64,000 bases of DNA, taken from JAUVAV01 sp965371665 (GTDB taxonomy: Bacteria; Oederibacteriota; JAAXVQ01; JAUVAV01). Below are positions 26,029 to 33,845 of the stretch, piece by piece (the stretch's first letter is position 1; each line of letters starts with the position of its first letter). Where the stretch lies: assembly GCA_965371665.1 (NCBI GenBank), contig CBDUZI010000001.1:1-64000 (forward strand), given 5' to 3'. Under the pieces are notes generated by a model that saw nothing but the letters and a program-made list of their open reading frames with translations, did not search any database and was not told the origin of the DNA. The position numbers and the translations under genes were made by a program.

Positions 26029-26067
26029 ACTCTTTCCCCCTGCTTTATAAAAAACCGGAACCAAACT

Positions 26068-26200
26068 TAACCGCAGATGCACGCCGATTAAGAATCTTTT
26101 TTAAATCCCCCCCTCCTCCCCCCTTGAAAAAGAGGGATAGAAGAAGCACCCTTAGTAAAGGGATGATTCGGGGAATTTATCTGCGTTCATCGGCGGTTAA
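26068..26200. repeat. Family B repeat, inverted pair
   Basis: TTAACCGCAGATGCACGCCG (about 26067-26086) faces ATCTGCGTTCATCGGCGGTTAA (26179-26200), an inverted arrangement with a short insert. The right arm supplies the stop codon of the PorV/OmpA fusion gene (26197-26199). Confidence 0.65.
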
Positions 26201-27966
26201 AGAGTTTCGGCCGGTGGTGGCTGCTTGTTGTTTTGGCGATGCTGCTGCTCGAACATTTTCTCGATCTCATCCGGCTTCAACTGCATCTCATAAACTTTTA
26301 ATTTTTCCCTGAGTCTTTCGAGATCATCATAACGGATGATGTCCTCCGGGCTGATCTGCTCCCTGACCAAATCCGCGGCTGCGGGTCCTGGCTTCGCAGT
26401 GGGCGTTATGGTTTCCGCAGCCCCTTTCTCTTGTCTGGGAGCGGTCGTGGAGGTTACTATTCCAGCCGGGATCAAAACCTTGAATTCTACGCGCCGATTG
26501 GTCGCGCGGCCTTTGGTCGACTTGTTGCTCGCAATCGGCCGGGTCTCGCCGAACCCGACCGGGATAAGGTTGAAGGAATTTAATTTAAACCTGCCTGCCA
26601 GGTATTCCTTGACCGATTCCACCCTCCGCTGTGAGAGCCGCTGGTTGTACTTGGCTTTGCCTACTGAATCCGTGTGCCCCTCGAGCCTCACTTTAATCTG
26701 GAGATATTTTTCCAGGATGGCACCAATCTGATCCATGGTTTTGAATGACCTCCGCGTAAGCGTGGCCTTGCCGGACTGGAACTGGATGGGCGGCGCCTTA
26801 CCCAGTTTGATAAGTTCGTCTACCTGATTCAATTCCGTCCGGACCTGCTGGATTTCCATCCTTAACTTGTCCACCATGGCCTTGAGCCTGGCTTCATCGC
26901 GGGCACGCTGCTCGGCCAGCTCCTGCTCGCGCTTGGCTGCCAGGTTTTCCTCTGGCGCGATCATTGCGGTCGGGGCCGGAGTGGGTTTGGGTTCAGGCCG
27001 TTGGCTCCAACTGGCGGTCAAGGCCAGGCGGTGGGTGCCATAGGTCTTCTGGATATAGAATGGCAGGGCAAAGGCATAGTCGATCTTCAGCCGAGTCATG
27101 TTCAACTGCGGGAAGGTGTATTGCCCGCTGAAGCCGACGGTGAATTCGGTGGAATTCACTCCTGTACGGGCTGCTATCAGACCGTTTAAAAACCAACTCT
27201 CAGCGCCAAACCGGACCGTGTTTTTATTCTGCGCGTAATTGCGGTTGACCAGTTCGGCAGAGAGCAGGATGTCATCGACCACAGAGTTGATGGGTTTTAA
27301 ATCATGGCTCCAGGACACGCCCAAACGGAAGATGCAGGGTACCTCCTCATAGGTGGTAACCCCTACATCTGTTGGGATTAGATTTTCCAAGCACATGCCG
27401 ACCACGAATTTTTCCGGAAGCGGATAGAGCACAGCCAGATCCGCGGTAAAACCGGTCTTGGAAAGCGCCTCGGTGTAATCATTGGCATCTACTGACCAGT
27501 TCAATATCTTAAGGTTCGCACCTACATGCAAGGTTTCGGTCTCATACTTTAAACTGCGGGCATACCCTATATTAAAGGTATTCTCGCGGTAAAAATATGA
27601 ATTGAACTGGGACCAGGAAGCGCCAAAATACCCTATTTCCGGATTAACCGGTATAGCCGCGGAAATAAAACTATATCCCAAAGAGTCTCGTTGGCCCGTG
27701 AATAAACGTCCCTCAAATCCCGAAAAGAGACTGGCATACATAGAAGTAATTTCATAGCGGTCCATTAAAACCAAGCCCGCCGGATTCCAGTTGACAGCAT
27801 TGGCATCATCAGCCACTGCCACAAAGGCCCGTCCCATACCACAGGGCCGCACCCCGGCGCCATAGTCAAAAAAGTAAGCCCAACCGTCAGCCGCAAGCAG
27901 ACTCAAGCCCAGGCTGACAACAGCCAGGCAGAACCTAAACCTATAATGTCTTGTCTTAAGTTTCAT
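26197..27966 (-). CDS. PorV-like beta barrel fused to OmpA C-terminal domain
   Basis: The ATG of MKLKTRH is chosen because GGGG lies about eight bases upstream; a GTG three codons earlier is possible. The 589-residue protein has a signal peptide ending DGWA. A PorV/UPF0164-like barrel (about 30-325) carries RPCGMGRAFVAVADDANA and NWNPAGLVLMDRYE. A Pro-rich hinge (EPKPTPAPT), a coiled coil (about 350-398) and an OmpA domain (about 400-505) follow. The last contains IQFQSGKATL, LEGHTDSVGKAKYNQRLSQR and FGETRPIASN, the peptidoglycan-binding pattern. A short tail ends RQNNKQPPPAETL. It should anchor the outer membrane to the wall while offering a PorV-type docking barrel, an unusual join. It sits after the 28086 gene, whose product has a sorting-like C-terminus. 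Confidence 0.8.
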   Translation of the reverse strand: MKLKTRHYRFRFCLAVVSLGLSLLAADGWAYFFDYGAGVRPCGMGRAFVAVADDANAVNWNPAGLVLMDRYEITSMYASLFSGFEGRLFTGQRDSLGYSFISAAIPVNPEIGYFGASWSQFNSYFYRENTFNIGYARSLKYETETLHVGANLKILNWSVDANDYTEALSKTGFTADLAVLYPLPEKFVVGMCLENLIPTDVGVTTYEEVPCIFRLGVSWSHDLKPINSVVDDILLSAELVNRNYAQNKNTVRFGAESWFLNGLIAARTGVNSTEFTVGFSGQYTFPQLNMTRLKIDYAFALPFYIQKTYGTHRLALTASWSQRPEPKPTPAPTAMIAPEENLAAKREQELAEQRARDEARLKAMVDKLRMEIQQVRTELNQVDELIKLGKAPPIQFQSGKATLTRRSFKTMDQIGAILEKYLQIKVRLEGHTDSVGKAKYNQRLSQRRVESVKEYLAGRFKLNSFNLIPVGFGETRPIASNKSTKGRATNRRVEFKVLIPAGIVTSTTAPRQEKGAAETITPTAKPGPAAADLVREQISPEDIIRYDDLERLREKLKVYEMQLKPDEIEKMFEQQHRQNNKQPPPAETL

Positions 27967-28002
27967 CGTTATCACCCCGGTCCAGCCGGAACCAAAAATG
28001 CG

Positions 28003-28078
28003 AAAAAATCACTATCTTCCTGCCACAAGTGCTTAATTGCGTTCATCTGTGTGCATCGGCGTTCATCGGCGGTTAATT
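28003..28078. repeat. Family B repeat unit
   Basis: AAAAATCACTATCTTCCTGC leads into ATCTGTGTGCATCGGCG and TTCATCGGCGGTTAA. It closely matches 16456-16520 and 31896-31962 in word order. It fills the 119-bp gap between the PorV/OmpA gene and the 28086 gene. Confidence 0.65.
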
Positions 28079-28085
28079 TTCCACA

Positions 28086-29036
28086 TCATTTAATAACCAC
28101 TACCGTTCCGGAAATCACGCGCCCCTCAACCTCGATCTGGTAGAGGTACAACCCGCCCTCCACGAAATGATGCCTCGAATTCCGGACATTCCAAAAACGG
28201 GTATCTTCCAGGGTAACCACCGGATAGCCGGTGGGATCGTAAATTCTGATTTTGATTTTCGAGTCCGGGTAGTTGGTATAAAAGTTGAAATACACCTGCT
28301 CTCCACGTATGGGTTTGACCGGGTTGGGTGTGGCATAACAGCCGGTGTTAAAGTCAAAAGGATAATGGAAGAAATCCAGATTTAGCTGGCCCACGTATTC
28401 CTGTTCCGGTCTGCCCTCTACTGTTCTCATATCCGCGCCGATATAGACATAAAGCGGGGGCACTGGCACCGGTTGGCCTGCAGTAGGAAAATCGCCTAAT
28501 CCCTCCGCCGTCACCATCACCCGTTCGGGCCGCTTCGCATCCCAGATTTGAACCCGGTCCCCGTCCGAACGGTCGTAAATCATACCCCAGTAGTGCATTG
28601 TATTGGGATAAAATCCCAGACCGCTGGCCACGGTCGTGACGGAATTGGGAGTTCCCCAGGTCCTGGCCACATTCAAATCGTAGCTATAAACCTGCCAATG
28701 CAGGGGAATGTTATCGTCCACGTTCAGTCGGGCTCGCAGGCCGCGGTAAAGGCCGTCCGTGGACTCGACCCCAAAACCCATCTTGCGATTGTCCGAATAG
28801 AGTTCGATGCCCCAGTTCGTATTGTTATGCCCAGGAAAGGTAATCTGAAAATAAAATGGTAGAAGCGCCGGCTCTGGGGGTTGAAGTATTCTCGGAAGAT
28901 TCAAATCCGGCAGGCTATAGGCCGGGATAGTCAGGCTCAGGACATCTACGGTCATTAAAGCCCGGGCCGGGAAACTATTGACCAGTAGCAACAGGCTGAT
29001 CGCTCCCAAGATTTTCCAGGCCCGAATACACATCAT
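28086..29036 (-). CDS. Secreted protein with C-terminal FlgD/T9SS-like domain (unknown function)
   Basis: The 316-residue protein has a signal peptide (ending FPARA). A beta-rich body (about 45-230) carries LPFYFQITFPGHNNTNWGI, GLRARLNVDDNIPLHWQVYS and MIYDRSDGDRVQIWDAKRPE. The C-terminal domain (about 235-316) has YATPNPVKPIRGEQVYF, IRIYDPTGYPVVTLED, HFVEGGLYLYQIEVEG and ends VISGTVVVIK, the pattern of the sorting-like domains in the 2565 and 17536 proteins. GAGGGGG precedes the start. It lies just upstream of the PorV/OmpA fusion gene, repeating the PorV plus sorting-domain pairing seen at 16586-19011. It may be a base, adaptor or tip of a surface structure, but nothing in the body identifies it. 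Confidence 0.65.
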   Translation of the reverse strand: MMCIRAWKILGAISLLLLVNSFPARALMTVDVLSLTIPAYSLPDLNLPRILQPPEPALLPFYFQITFPGHNNTNWGIELYSDNRKMGFGVESTDGLYRGLRARLNVDDNIPLHWQVYSYDLNVARTWGTPNSVTTVASGLGFYPNTMHYWGMIYDRSDGDRVQIWDAKRPERVMVTAEGLGDFPTAGQPVPVPPLYVYIGADMRTVEGRPEQEYVGQLNLDFFHYPFDFNTGCYATPNPVKPIRGEQVYFNFYTNYPDSKIKIRIYDPTGYPVVTLEDTRFWNVRNSRHHFVEGGLYLYQIEVEGRVISGTVVVIK

Positions 29037-29050
29037 AAACCCCCTCTACT

Positions 29051-29117
29051 TAGACAGGATTAACAGGATTTTTTAAGGCATTTTTTTTATTCATTACCAT
29101 CCGCTTTATCCTGTCTA
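29051..29117. repeat. Family C inverted repeat TAGACAGGAT/ATCCTGTCTA
   Basis: TAGACAGGATTAACAGGATT (29051-29070) faces ATCCTGTCTA (29108-29117), with a T-rich centre. It follows the stop of the 29130 gene and could act as a transcription-end hairpin. A weaker relative is at 16404-16452. Confidence 0.6.
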
Positions 29118-29129
29118 AATTGCCTTTTA

Positions 29130-29888
29130 TCAGTACGCAGTAAAAGGAACTTTAAGTTCGGCGCTTTGGGGCTTGCCTAATTTTTCCACGCCGTAAAGCG
29201 TGCCCCAAAACAGCCGCACGCCCAGCTTCCTCCCCTTGCCACCGGCTGCCGGTCCCTGGCCCTGCCAGACCAGCTCGTGGGTCTGCCCTGGGAAAACCGG
29301 CTTGTCAGGCCGCAATTCCACCTGCCAGAGCCTCTTTCCGGCTGAATCTTCCACCCAGGCCACGCCATAGGGTGTCAGGTGCAAAGTACCGGTGTTTTTG
29401 ACCTGCACCGCGAGTTTAAAAAATCCGTCTTTTAAAAAACTCTGCTCAATTCCGGCTATTTTGCCATTAACCCTGGTTTCCCGGTTAATTCGCACAAAAA
29501 CCGGCATGCCCATTCTTATATTTAGCGGAATCCTGCTTTCCTTTCTTTCGCCGGCAAAAAGCGAAAGCACGCACTCACCGCAAACCCTCTTGTCCATTCC
29601 TTGCAATTCCAGCCGGACTTTTTTGCTTTCACCTTTTTTCAGCCGCAGCCGCTTCGGTTCAAGCGAAGCCCACTCTCCAATCTTTAATTGGCACGGCCCA
29701 GAACGGCGATACTCGATCTCCATCCTGAATTCTTTGGCCTTGTCAGACTCGTTCTTGACAAGTACCCCGGCCGTGGTTCTTCGCTCAGCTTCATTCTCCA
29801 ACACCAGCATCTCCGGCTCAAACGAGACTTGAGACCAGGAGAAGGCGGCGAAAAGCAGAATGAGTAAAGTACAAACCAAAGTGCGCAT
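29130..29888 (-). CDS. Periplasmic Ig-fold chaperone-like protein
   Basis: The start chosen is the ATG of MRTLVCTLL (29888). The in-frame ATG nine codons earlier falls in a family B repeat and would encode MHRRLKRLF from it. The 252-residue protein has a signal peptide (ending SWSQ) and an N-terminal Ig-like domain with VSFEPEMLVLENEAERRTT, GVLVKNESDKAKEFRMEI and LKKGESKKVRLEL. A second beta domain has VQVKNTGTLHLTPYGV, KPVFPGQTHELVW and GVRLFWGTLYGVEKL. This resembles pilus-assembly chaperones or DUF916-type proteins. Three cysteines (GPC, VCGEC) might form a disulfide. With the 29991 protein it lies between a subunit gene and barrel genes, as expected for subunit chaperones. No usher was found. 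Confidence 0.6.
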   Translation of the reverse strand: MRTLVCTLLILLFAAFSWSQVSFEPEMLVLENEAERRTTAGVLVKNESDKAKEFRMEIEYRRSGPCQLKIGEWASLEPKRLRLKKGESKKVRLELQGMDKRVCGECVLSLFAGERKESRIPLNIRMGMPVFVRINRETRVNGKIAGIEQSFLKDGFFKLAVQVKNTGTLHLTPYGVAWVEDSAGKRLWQVELRPDKPVFPGQTHELVWQGQGPAAGGKGRKLGVRLFWGTLYGVEKLGKPQSAELKVPFTAY

Positions 29889-29900
29889 AAAAAGCCTTTT

Positions 29901-30014
29901 CAGCCGCCGATGCACGCCGATTAACGCTGATTAAAAATCTTTTTTCATAAATATCTGCGTTTATCGGCGTCCATCGGCGGTTATCCGTATTTATCTTTGT
30001 TCATCGGCGGTTAA
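29901..30014. repeat. Family B repeat cluster that also encodes the end of the 29991 gene
   Basis: CAGCCGCCGATGCACGCCG, ATCTGCGTTTATCGGCGTCC, ATCGGCGGTTATCC and TTCATCGGCGGTTAATTTT occur in tandem. The last unit, read on the minus strand, encodes KLTADEQR and the stop codon of the 29991 gene, so the repeat has become coding sequence. Confidence 0.7.
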
Positions 30015-30959
30015 TTTTCTCCAGTGAGCCGGTCTTTCTCCGGCCCAGAGATAAACGTTAATATACTTAGTAATGCCCTGACGAACACCACTAGTCACCG
30101 AGATCAGATAAAATAGCGGGCCTTTTTCAAAATCAACATCCTTTGGGACATTAATTTCCAATTCTATTTTTTTACTTTTACCTGGATTGAGTTTTATCTC
30201 ATCCGGCTTGATTTTCACCTCATCCGGGTTGCCGCTGAACTGGCTTCCCTGGTCTGGCGTTACATCAGTATCTGCAGGATCCACAGAAGATAATAAATAC
30301 CTTTGTTTTTTGGATGTGTTATTTGTCAACACGATTTCTTTATTTTCCTCGGTTAATACCTGGATTTCTTTGCCAGGTACAATCTCAAACATATCCACGC
30401 GCGGTGGATCGAGGGCATACGCCGCATCTGCCGGATTTTTCAAGGCTCGCGCGAGCCCCTGTTCATTGCGGCCCGGAGCTACTGAAAATAAAAAGTGACC
30501 ATCGATCTTGAACCCATACTTGAAACCTCTGGCACTGGGATCGCCTGTGGTACTCATTATAATATTAGCTTGAAACTTACGGCCCAGCAAGGACTCATCA
30601 TCCGGCAGATTTACTTTCACATCCATCTGAATTTTGCCTTTTGCCGGAATCGTGGCTGCTCGGGAATCCAGCACAATCCAGTTGGCATCAGGAATAGCTT
30701 CATATCCCGGCTTGGGTGTTTCCGGTCTCTGCGGATAAACCGATACCGCGATCGGAATAGCATAGTTATTGCCCATAACCAGGGGAAAATTTGCCAATTC
30801 CTTCATGCTGATGGTCTTTCCAATAGGGAGATTGCCCACATTAATCTTCGTATAATTCATACTAATTCCCGAATATTTTTCGGCTTTTTTAGCGGCCCAG
30901 AGGGAAAATGGAAAAATAAAATTCAGGATAATACCGAGAATGATTGCTTTTTTTAACAT
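29991..30959 (-). CDS. Two-domain Ig-like secreted protein (chaperone or surface-assembly partner)
   Basis: The ATG of MLKKAIILG is chosen because GGGGAG lies nine bases upstream; a GTG six codons earlier is less likely. The 322-residue protein has a signal peptide (ending LWAA). It has two Ig-like domains: one with MNYTKINVGNLPIGKTISM and IPAKGKIQMDVKVNLPDDES, the other with PPRVDMFEIVPGKEIQVL, EIVLTNNTSKKQRYLLSS, IKLNPGKSKKIELEINVP and GPLFYLISVTSG. The 'pro-P-x-G-K-S' edge strands resemble bacterial periplasmic chaperone and DUF916/DUF3324 domains. It sits directly after the 31061 subunit gene, 101 bp apart and separated by a terminator hairpin. Its last eight residues come from a dispersed repeat. 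It may hold subunits before surface assembly. Confidence 0.6.
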   Translation of the reverse strand: MLKKAIILGIILNFIFPFSLWAAKKAEKYSGISMNYTKINVGNLPIGKTISMKELANFPLVMGNNYAIPIAVSVYPQRPETPKPGYEAIPDANWIVLDSRAATIPAKGKIQMDVKVNLPDDESLLGRKFQANIIMSTTGDPSARGFKYGFKIDGHFLFSVAPGRNEQGLARALKNPADAAYALDPPRVDMFEIVPGKEIQVLTEENKEIVLTNNTSKKQRYLLSSVDPADTDVTPDQGSQFSGNPDEVKIKPDEIKLNPGKSKKIELEINVPKDVDFEKGPLFYLISVTSGVRQGITKYINVYLWAGERPAHWRKLTADEQR

Positions 30960-31001
30960 GGCATAATCTCCCCACAAAAATTTCTAAGCTGAAACTTTAT
31001 T

Positions 31002-31049
31002 AAAAAACCAGGAAGTACGTAAGTCGAATCAGTCTTACGCACTTCCCGG
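31002..31049 (-). terminator. Hairpin plus T-run after the 31061 subunit gene
   Basis: On the minus strand a 16-bp stem with two mismatches (31049-31034 with 31023-31008) is followed by TTTTTT (31007-31002). It lies 12 bp after the stop codon. It could end transcription, or attenuate it so that the abundant subunit exceeds the downstream chaperone genes. Confidence 0.75.
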
Positions 31050-31060
31050 TTAAAGAGAAA

Positions 31061-31708
31061 TTATACTGCATTTGCTCCAATAATGATCGTGATGGTCTGT
31101 TCTGCGCCGGCTGTAGTATCGCTAGAAGGCGCCTGGAAAAAATAACGCATAGACCGAAGCGAGCTAGCCGCTGGAACACTGAAGCCCTTAAACGCATCAG
31201 GATCATCTGGGTCAGCAAGAGCATTATTCCGGGCTAAATTATCCGTAGTCGCTACGATGTCTGTTCCTATTACTTTTAAAACGTCCTCCGTACCAAAATC
31301 TCCCTTCACAAGATTCCTCCCATCCTCATACGGGTTTTCACCAACAAGAGTCGTGTATGTGAAAATCGCCGCAAGCACAAATTGATCTGCCCCTATAGCA
31401 TCTATATCATTACCCAATCCCCAGCCGCCTGCAATAGCAGAAACCTGAGCTTTATAAGCAATCGTTGCATAGCCATTATTCTGAAGCGTGGAACGGGGCT
31501 TACCATCGGGATTATTGGACAAATGTTCCGTGCTAACTGCTACGGCTCCAAACCCAATGGCAGCATCCCCTACCATCTCCAGATCGATCGGGTCTGAAGA
31601 AATCTTAACTGTAATATTCCAACTCTGCGTCGGTAAAGCAGCAAAACCGGAAACAGCCATCCCGCCTAAAAACGCGATTCCAACTAAAGCACCAAGAATT
31701 CTTTTCAT
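31061..31708 (-). CDS. Secreted beta-rich subunit, 'DPDD' family paralogue 3
   Basis: The ATG of MKRILGALV is favoured, about ten bases after GAGAGG; two in-frame ATGs just upstream are possible. The 215-residue protein has a signal peptide (ending SGFA), a first strand SWNITVKISSDPIDL, FGAVAVSTEHLSNNPDGKPRS, a VLAAIFTYT strand, LARNNALADPDDPDAFKGF and a C-terminal strand QTITIIIGANAV. It is homologous to the 3370 and 4058 proteins but has Ser and Phe where they have the conserved cysteine pair. It heads the 26-31 kb gene set and is followed by a terminator, an order common for major structural subunits. A TATAAT box lies at 31795-31790 on the minus strand, without a clear -35 partner. Function remains unknown. 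Confidence 0.7.
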   Translation of the reverse strand: MKRILGALVGIAFLGGMAVSGFAALPTQSWNITVKISSDPIDLEMVGDAAIGFGAVAVSTEHLSNNPDGKPRSTLQNNGYATIAYKAQVSAIAGGWGLGNDIDAIGADQFVLAAIFTYTTLVGENPYEDGRNLVKGDFGTEDVLKVIGTDIVATTDNLARNNALADPDDPDAFKGFSVPAASSLRSMRYFFQAPSSDTTAGAEQTITIIIGANAV

Positions 31709-32905
31709 AACCATTTTACCTCTCATTTTTTTATTTTTGTTTCTGTAGGCATGGAGATAAATGTCGTCAAATTACAAAACTGCACAATTATTATAGCCCC
31801 CCTTTCGCTGGAATTTTCCTAACCCGGCCAAACCAAAACCAAATTTAGCCGCAGATACACGCCGATATACGCAGATTACAAATCAATTATCCTCTCAAAA
31901 AAATCACTATTTCCCTGCCTCAAGCGGCTAATTACGCTCATCTGCGTTCATCGGCGGTTAAATCCTTGTCGAATTTAACTTTGCGTCCTTTGCGTCTTTG
32001 CGGTAAATAAAAAAAATTTCAAACGCAAATTAGTTAATCGTTAGCCCTTCTTTATTTTGGACAACAAAATTCGCTTTTTATTACAAAAAAAAATGAACTT
32101 TTTTTAGGCGTCTACACAAACGCTTTTCTTAATCCTATCCCGTTTTTCGCATGTTTCCTGCTATGGCCAGCCATACTCCATCCCTCTGTGACTTGAGCGG
32201 TCGGTACAATTAGCATGAAACATCTTCTTTTGGACTTTCTTTAATCCTCCTTCTTTATTGCCCCCCTTTAAATATCCCCCCTTTCATGCCGAAATAAATG
32301 TAATAAAAGTCGTTTTAAGGTAAACGAACCAGGATTACATCCCCTATTCATCGAATAACTGTTCGAAAAAAAGTTTACATGACGATAAAATAGGGATGTT
32401 AATATAATCCAAAATTAATTGGATGTCAATTTTTTTTTTTATCTTTCTAGTTTTTTGACCCAACTTTATCAAATACACTTTCAACCTTTTTTATAAATTT
32501 TGCGAAATATTGGCAATTCAATTAAGGTAGAAAGAGATAAATTTTAAAAAACAGGGCATCCTAACATTTTATTATTATTTTATTTGACTTATTTAGCTTA
32601 TGTTGTATTTTAGTATATCACAAATAATAAAAAAAAGCAAATACAATTTCTGCCTTTTTTTAAGCACAAAATTAAACGAATTCCCCGGTTTATGTCCTGG
32701 AATTTCTACAATCTGTTGAAATAATAGGCTTTTTCTGGAACTACTGTTTCTTGCCTCACGAATGAATGAAGTAATGGAATGGTGAAATAATGCTTTTAAA
32801 GCAAAGCTAAGTTCTATATAAGTTCTATATAGGTGGATAACATTCAAACGGGTCCGCCATGGAGAAATAGTGAAAGCAGAGCAAAGCTAAGTTCAGGAGT
32901 GGTGG
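31709..32905. other. Long AT-rich intergenic region with repeats; no supported gene
   Basis: This 1.2-kb stretch has no convincing gene. It contains a family B block (31846-31962), a TTTGCGTCCTTTGCGTC phrase (about 31980-32000), homopolymer A and T runs at 32080-32110 and 32420-32445, and an 80-bp direct duplication near its right end (32781-32895). An 84-codon minus frame (32593-32847) has no ribosome site or recognisable content. The promoter of the 31061 gene should lie in its left part. Confidence 0.6.
32781..32895. repeat. Imperfect 80-bp direct repeat ending GCAAAGCTAAGTTC
   Basis: GCAAAGCTAAGTTC occurs at 32801-32814 and again at 32881-32894, exactly 80 bp apart. The bases before it also match loosely (ATGGTGAAATAATGC-like and ATGGAGAAATAGTGA-like). 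A short direct repeat GTTCTATATA also occurs at 32811 and 32822. It lies just downstream of the permease gene stop (32906). Confidence 0.55.
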
Positions 32906-33754
32906 TTATCCCTTCACCGCCCCGGCTGTAAGTCCTTTAATAATATATTTGGATAGGAAAAAATAAATAATTAATAAAGGAATAGTCGCAATCGTGAGAC
33001 CGGCCATAAGTAAGGCATAATCCGTAAGGTGTTCTCCCTGAAATACCATGAGTCCCCGTTGAATCGGCATCAGGGCCCGGTTATTAATAATAATCAGCGC
33101 CAAAAGAAACTCATTCCATACCGCCAGGATAGTAAATATGGCTACCGTGGCAATCGCCGGGGTAGACAAGGGCAGAAATATCCGCCAATATAAGTTGAAT
33201 TTGTTGCACCCGTCAATAATTGCCGCCTCTTCTATCTCCTTAGGCACATTTTCAAAGAAAGTTTTAAGAATAAAAATTGCCAGGGCTAACCCGGCATTAG
33301 TATAGGGAAGAATCAGTCCCAAGCGGGTATCGGCTAACCCTAATTTAATTAATAAAATATAAAGCGGAATAAAAGCGCCGGGTATGGGTATCATGAGCGA
33401 GCCAATAAACAATAAGTATAAAAGGTTATGTCCCACAAATTTAAAGCGAGCAAAGGCATATGCCGCCATGGAGGCCAGGAATAGTACTAAACCCAGAGTA
33501 ATGGCAGCATAAAGAATGCTATTAAAAAAATAAATACCAAACGAGCCGACTTCCCAGGCAGTTATATAATTAGCGAATTTCCAAGCTTGCGGAATCAGGG
33601 AAATATTAGAAAATACTTCATTCTTGTCCTTGAGGGATGAAGCGAACATCCAGAGCAGTGGAAATACACTCGCAAACGCCCATAAAATAAGCGTACTATG
33701 TACGGGAATATTGGCAAACGCCTTACGCCTGATTCTCATATCTTCCAGCCACAT
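32906..33754 (-). CDS. Sugar ABC transporter permease, MalG/UgpE type
   Basis: The 282-residue inner-membrane protein has about six hydrophobic helices. Its EAA loop EEAAIIDGCNKFNLYWRIF, followed by LPLSTPAIATVAIF, contacts the ATPase subunit in this family. Other family marks are PLLWMFASSLKDKNEVF near residue 32 and the terminal SKYIIKGLTAGAVKG, a typical MalG-family end. It lies 91 bp after the MalF-type gene and probably forms a heterodimer with it. No ATP-binding subunit gene is nearby, so a shared MsmK/UgpC-like ATPase elsewhere is needed. The probable binding proteins are encoded at 5070 and 9671. The start is uncertain: an internal ATG (MRIRRKAF) is also possible. Confidence 0.92.
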   Translation of the reverse strand: MWLEDMRIRRKAFANIPVHSTLILWAFASVFPLLWMFASSLKDKNEVFSNISLIPQAWKFANYITAWEVGSFGIYFFNSILYAAITLGLVLFLASMAAYAFARFKFVGHNLLYLLFIGSLMIPIPGAFIPLYILLIKLGLADTRLGLILPYTNAGLALAIFILKTFFENVPKEIEEAAIIDGCNKFNLYWRIFLPLSTPAIATVAIFTILAVWNEFLLALIIINNRALMPIQRGLMVFQGEHLTDYALLMAGLTIATIPLLIIYFFLSKYIIKGLTAGAVKG

Positions 33755-33845
33755 CCTTTCATACTTAATTCGCCGTTTACCTTAGGTTTGCATTCTTGCA
33801 GCCTGTAAAGAAGTTTATATTTATTCCGCTCCAGATAATTTTTTT

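Noticed and set aside
29130..31708. WxL/WxIP-type surface system of Gram-positive bacteria
   Set aside because: The Ig proteins recall DUF916/DUF3324, but the subunits lack WxL motifs and the neighbours are outer-membrane barrels.
26197..31708. Classical chaperone-usher pilus operon
   Set aside because: No usher-sized barrel (about 800 residues) is encoded here and the subunits lack fimbrial motifs.
32593..32847. Minus-strand 84-codon frame in the long gap
   Set aside because: AT-rich sequence with no Shine-Dalgarno site and no motif; overlaps the 80-bp duplication.
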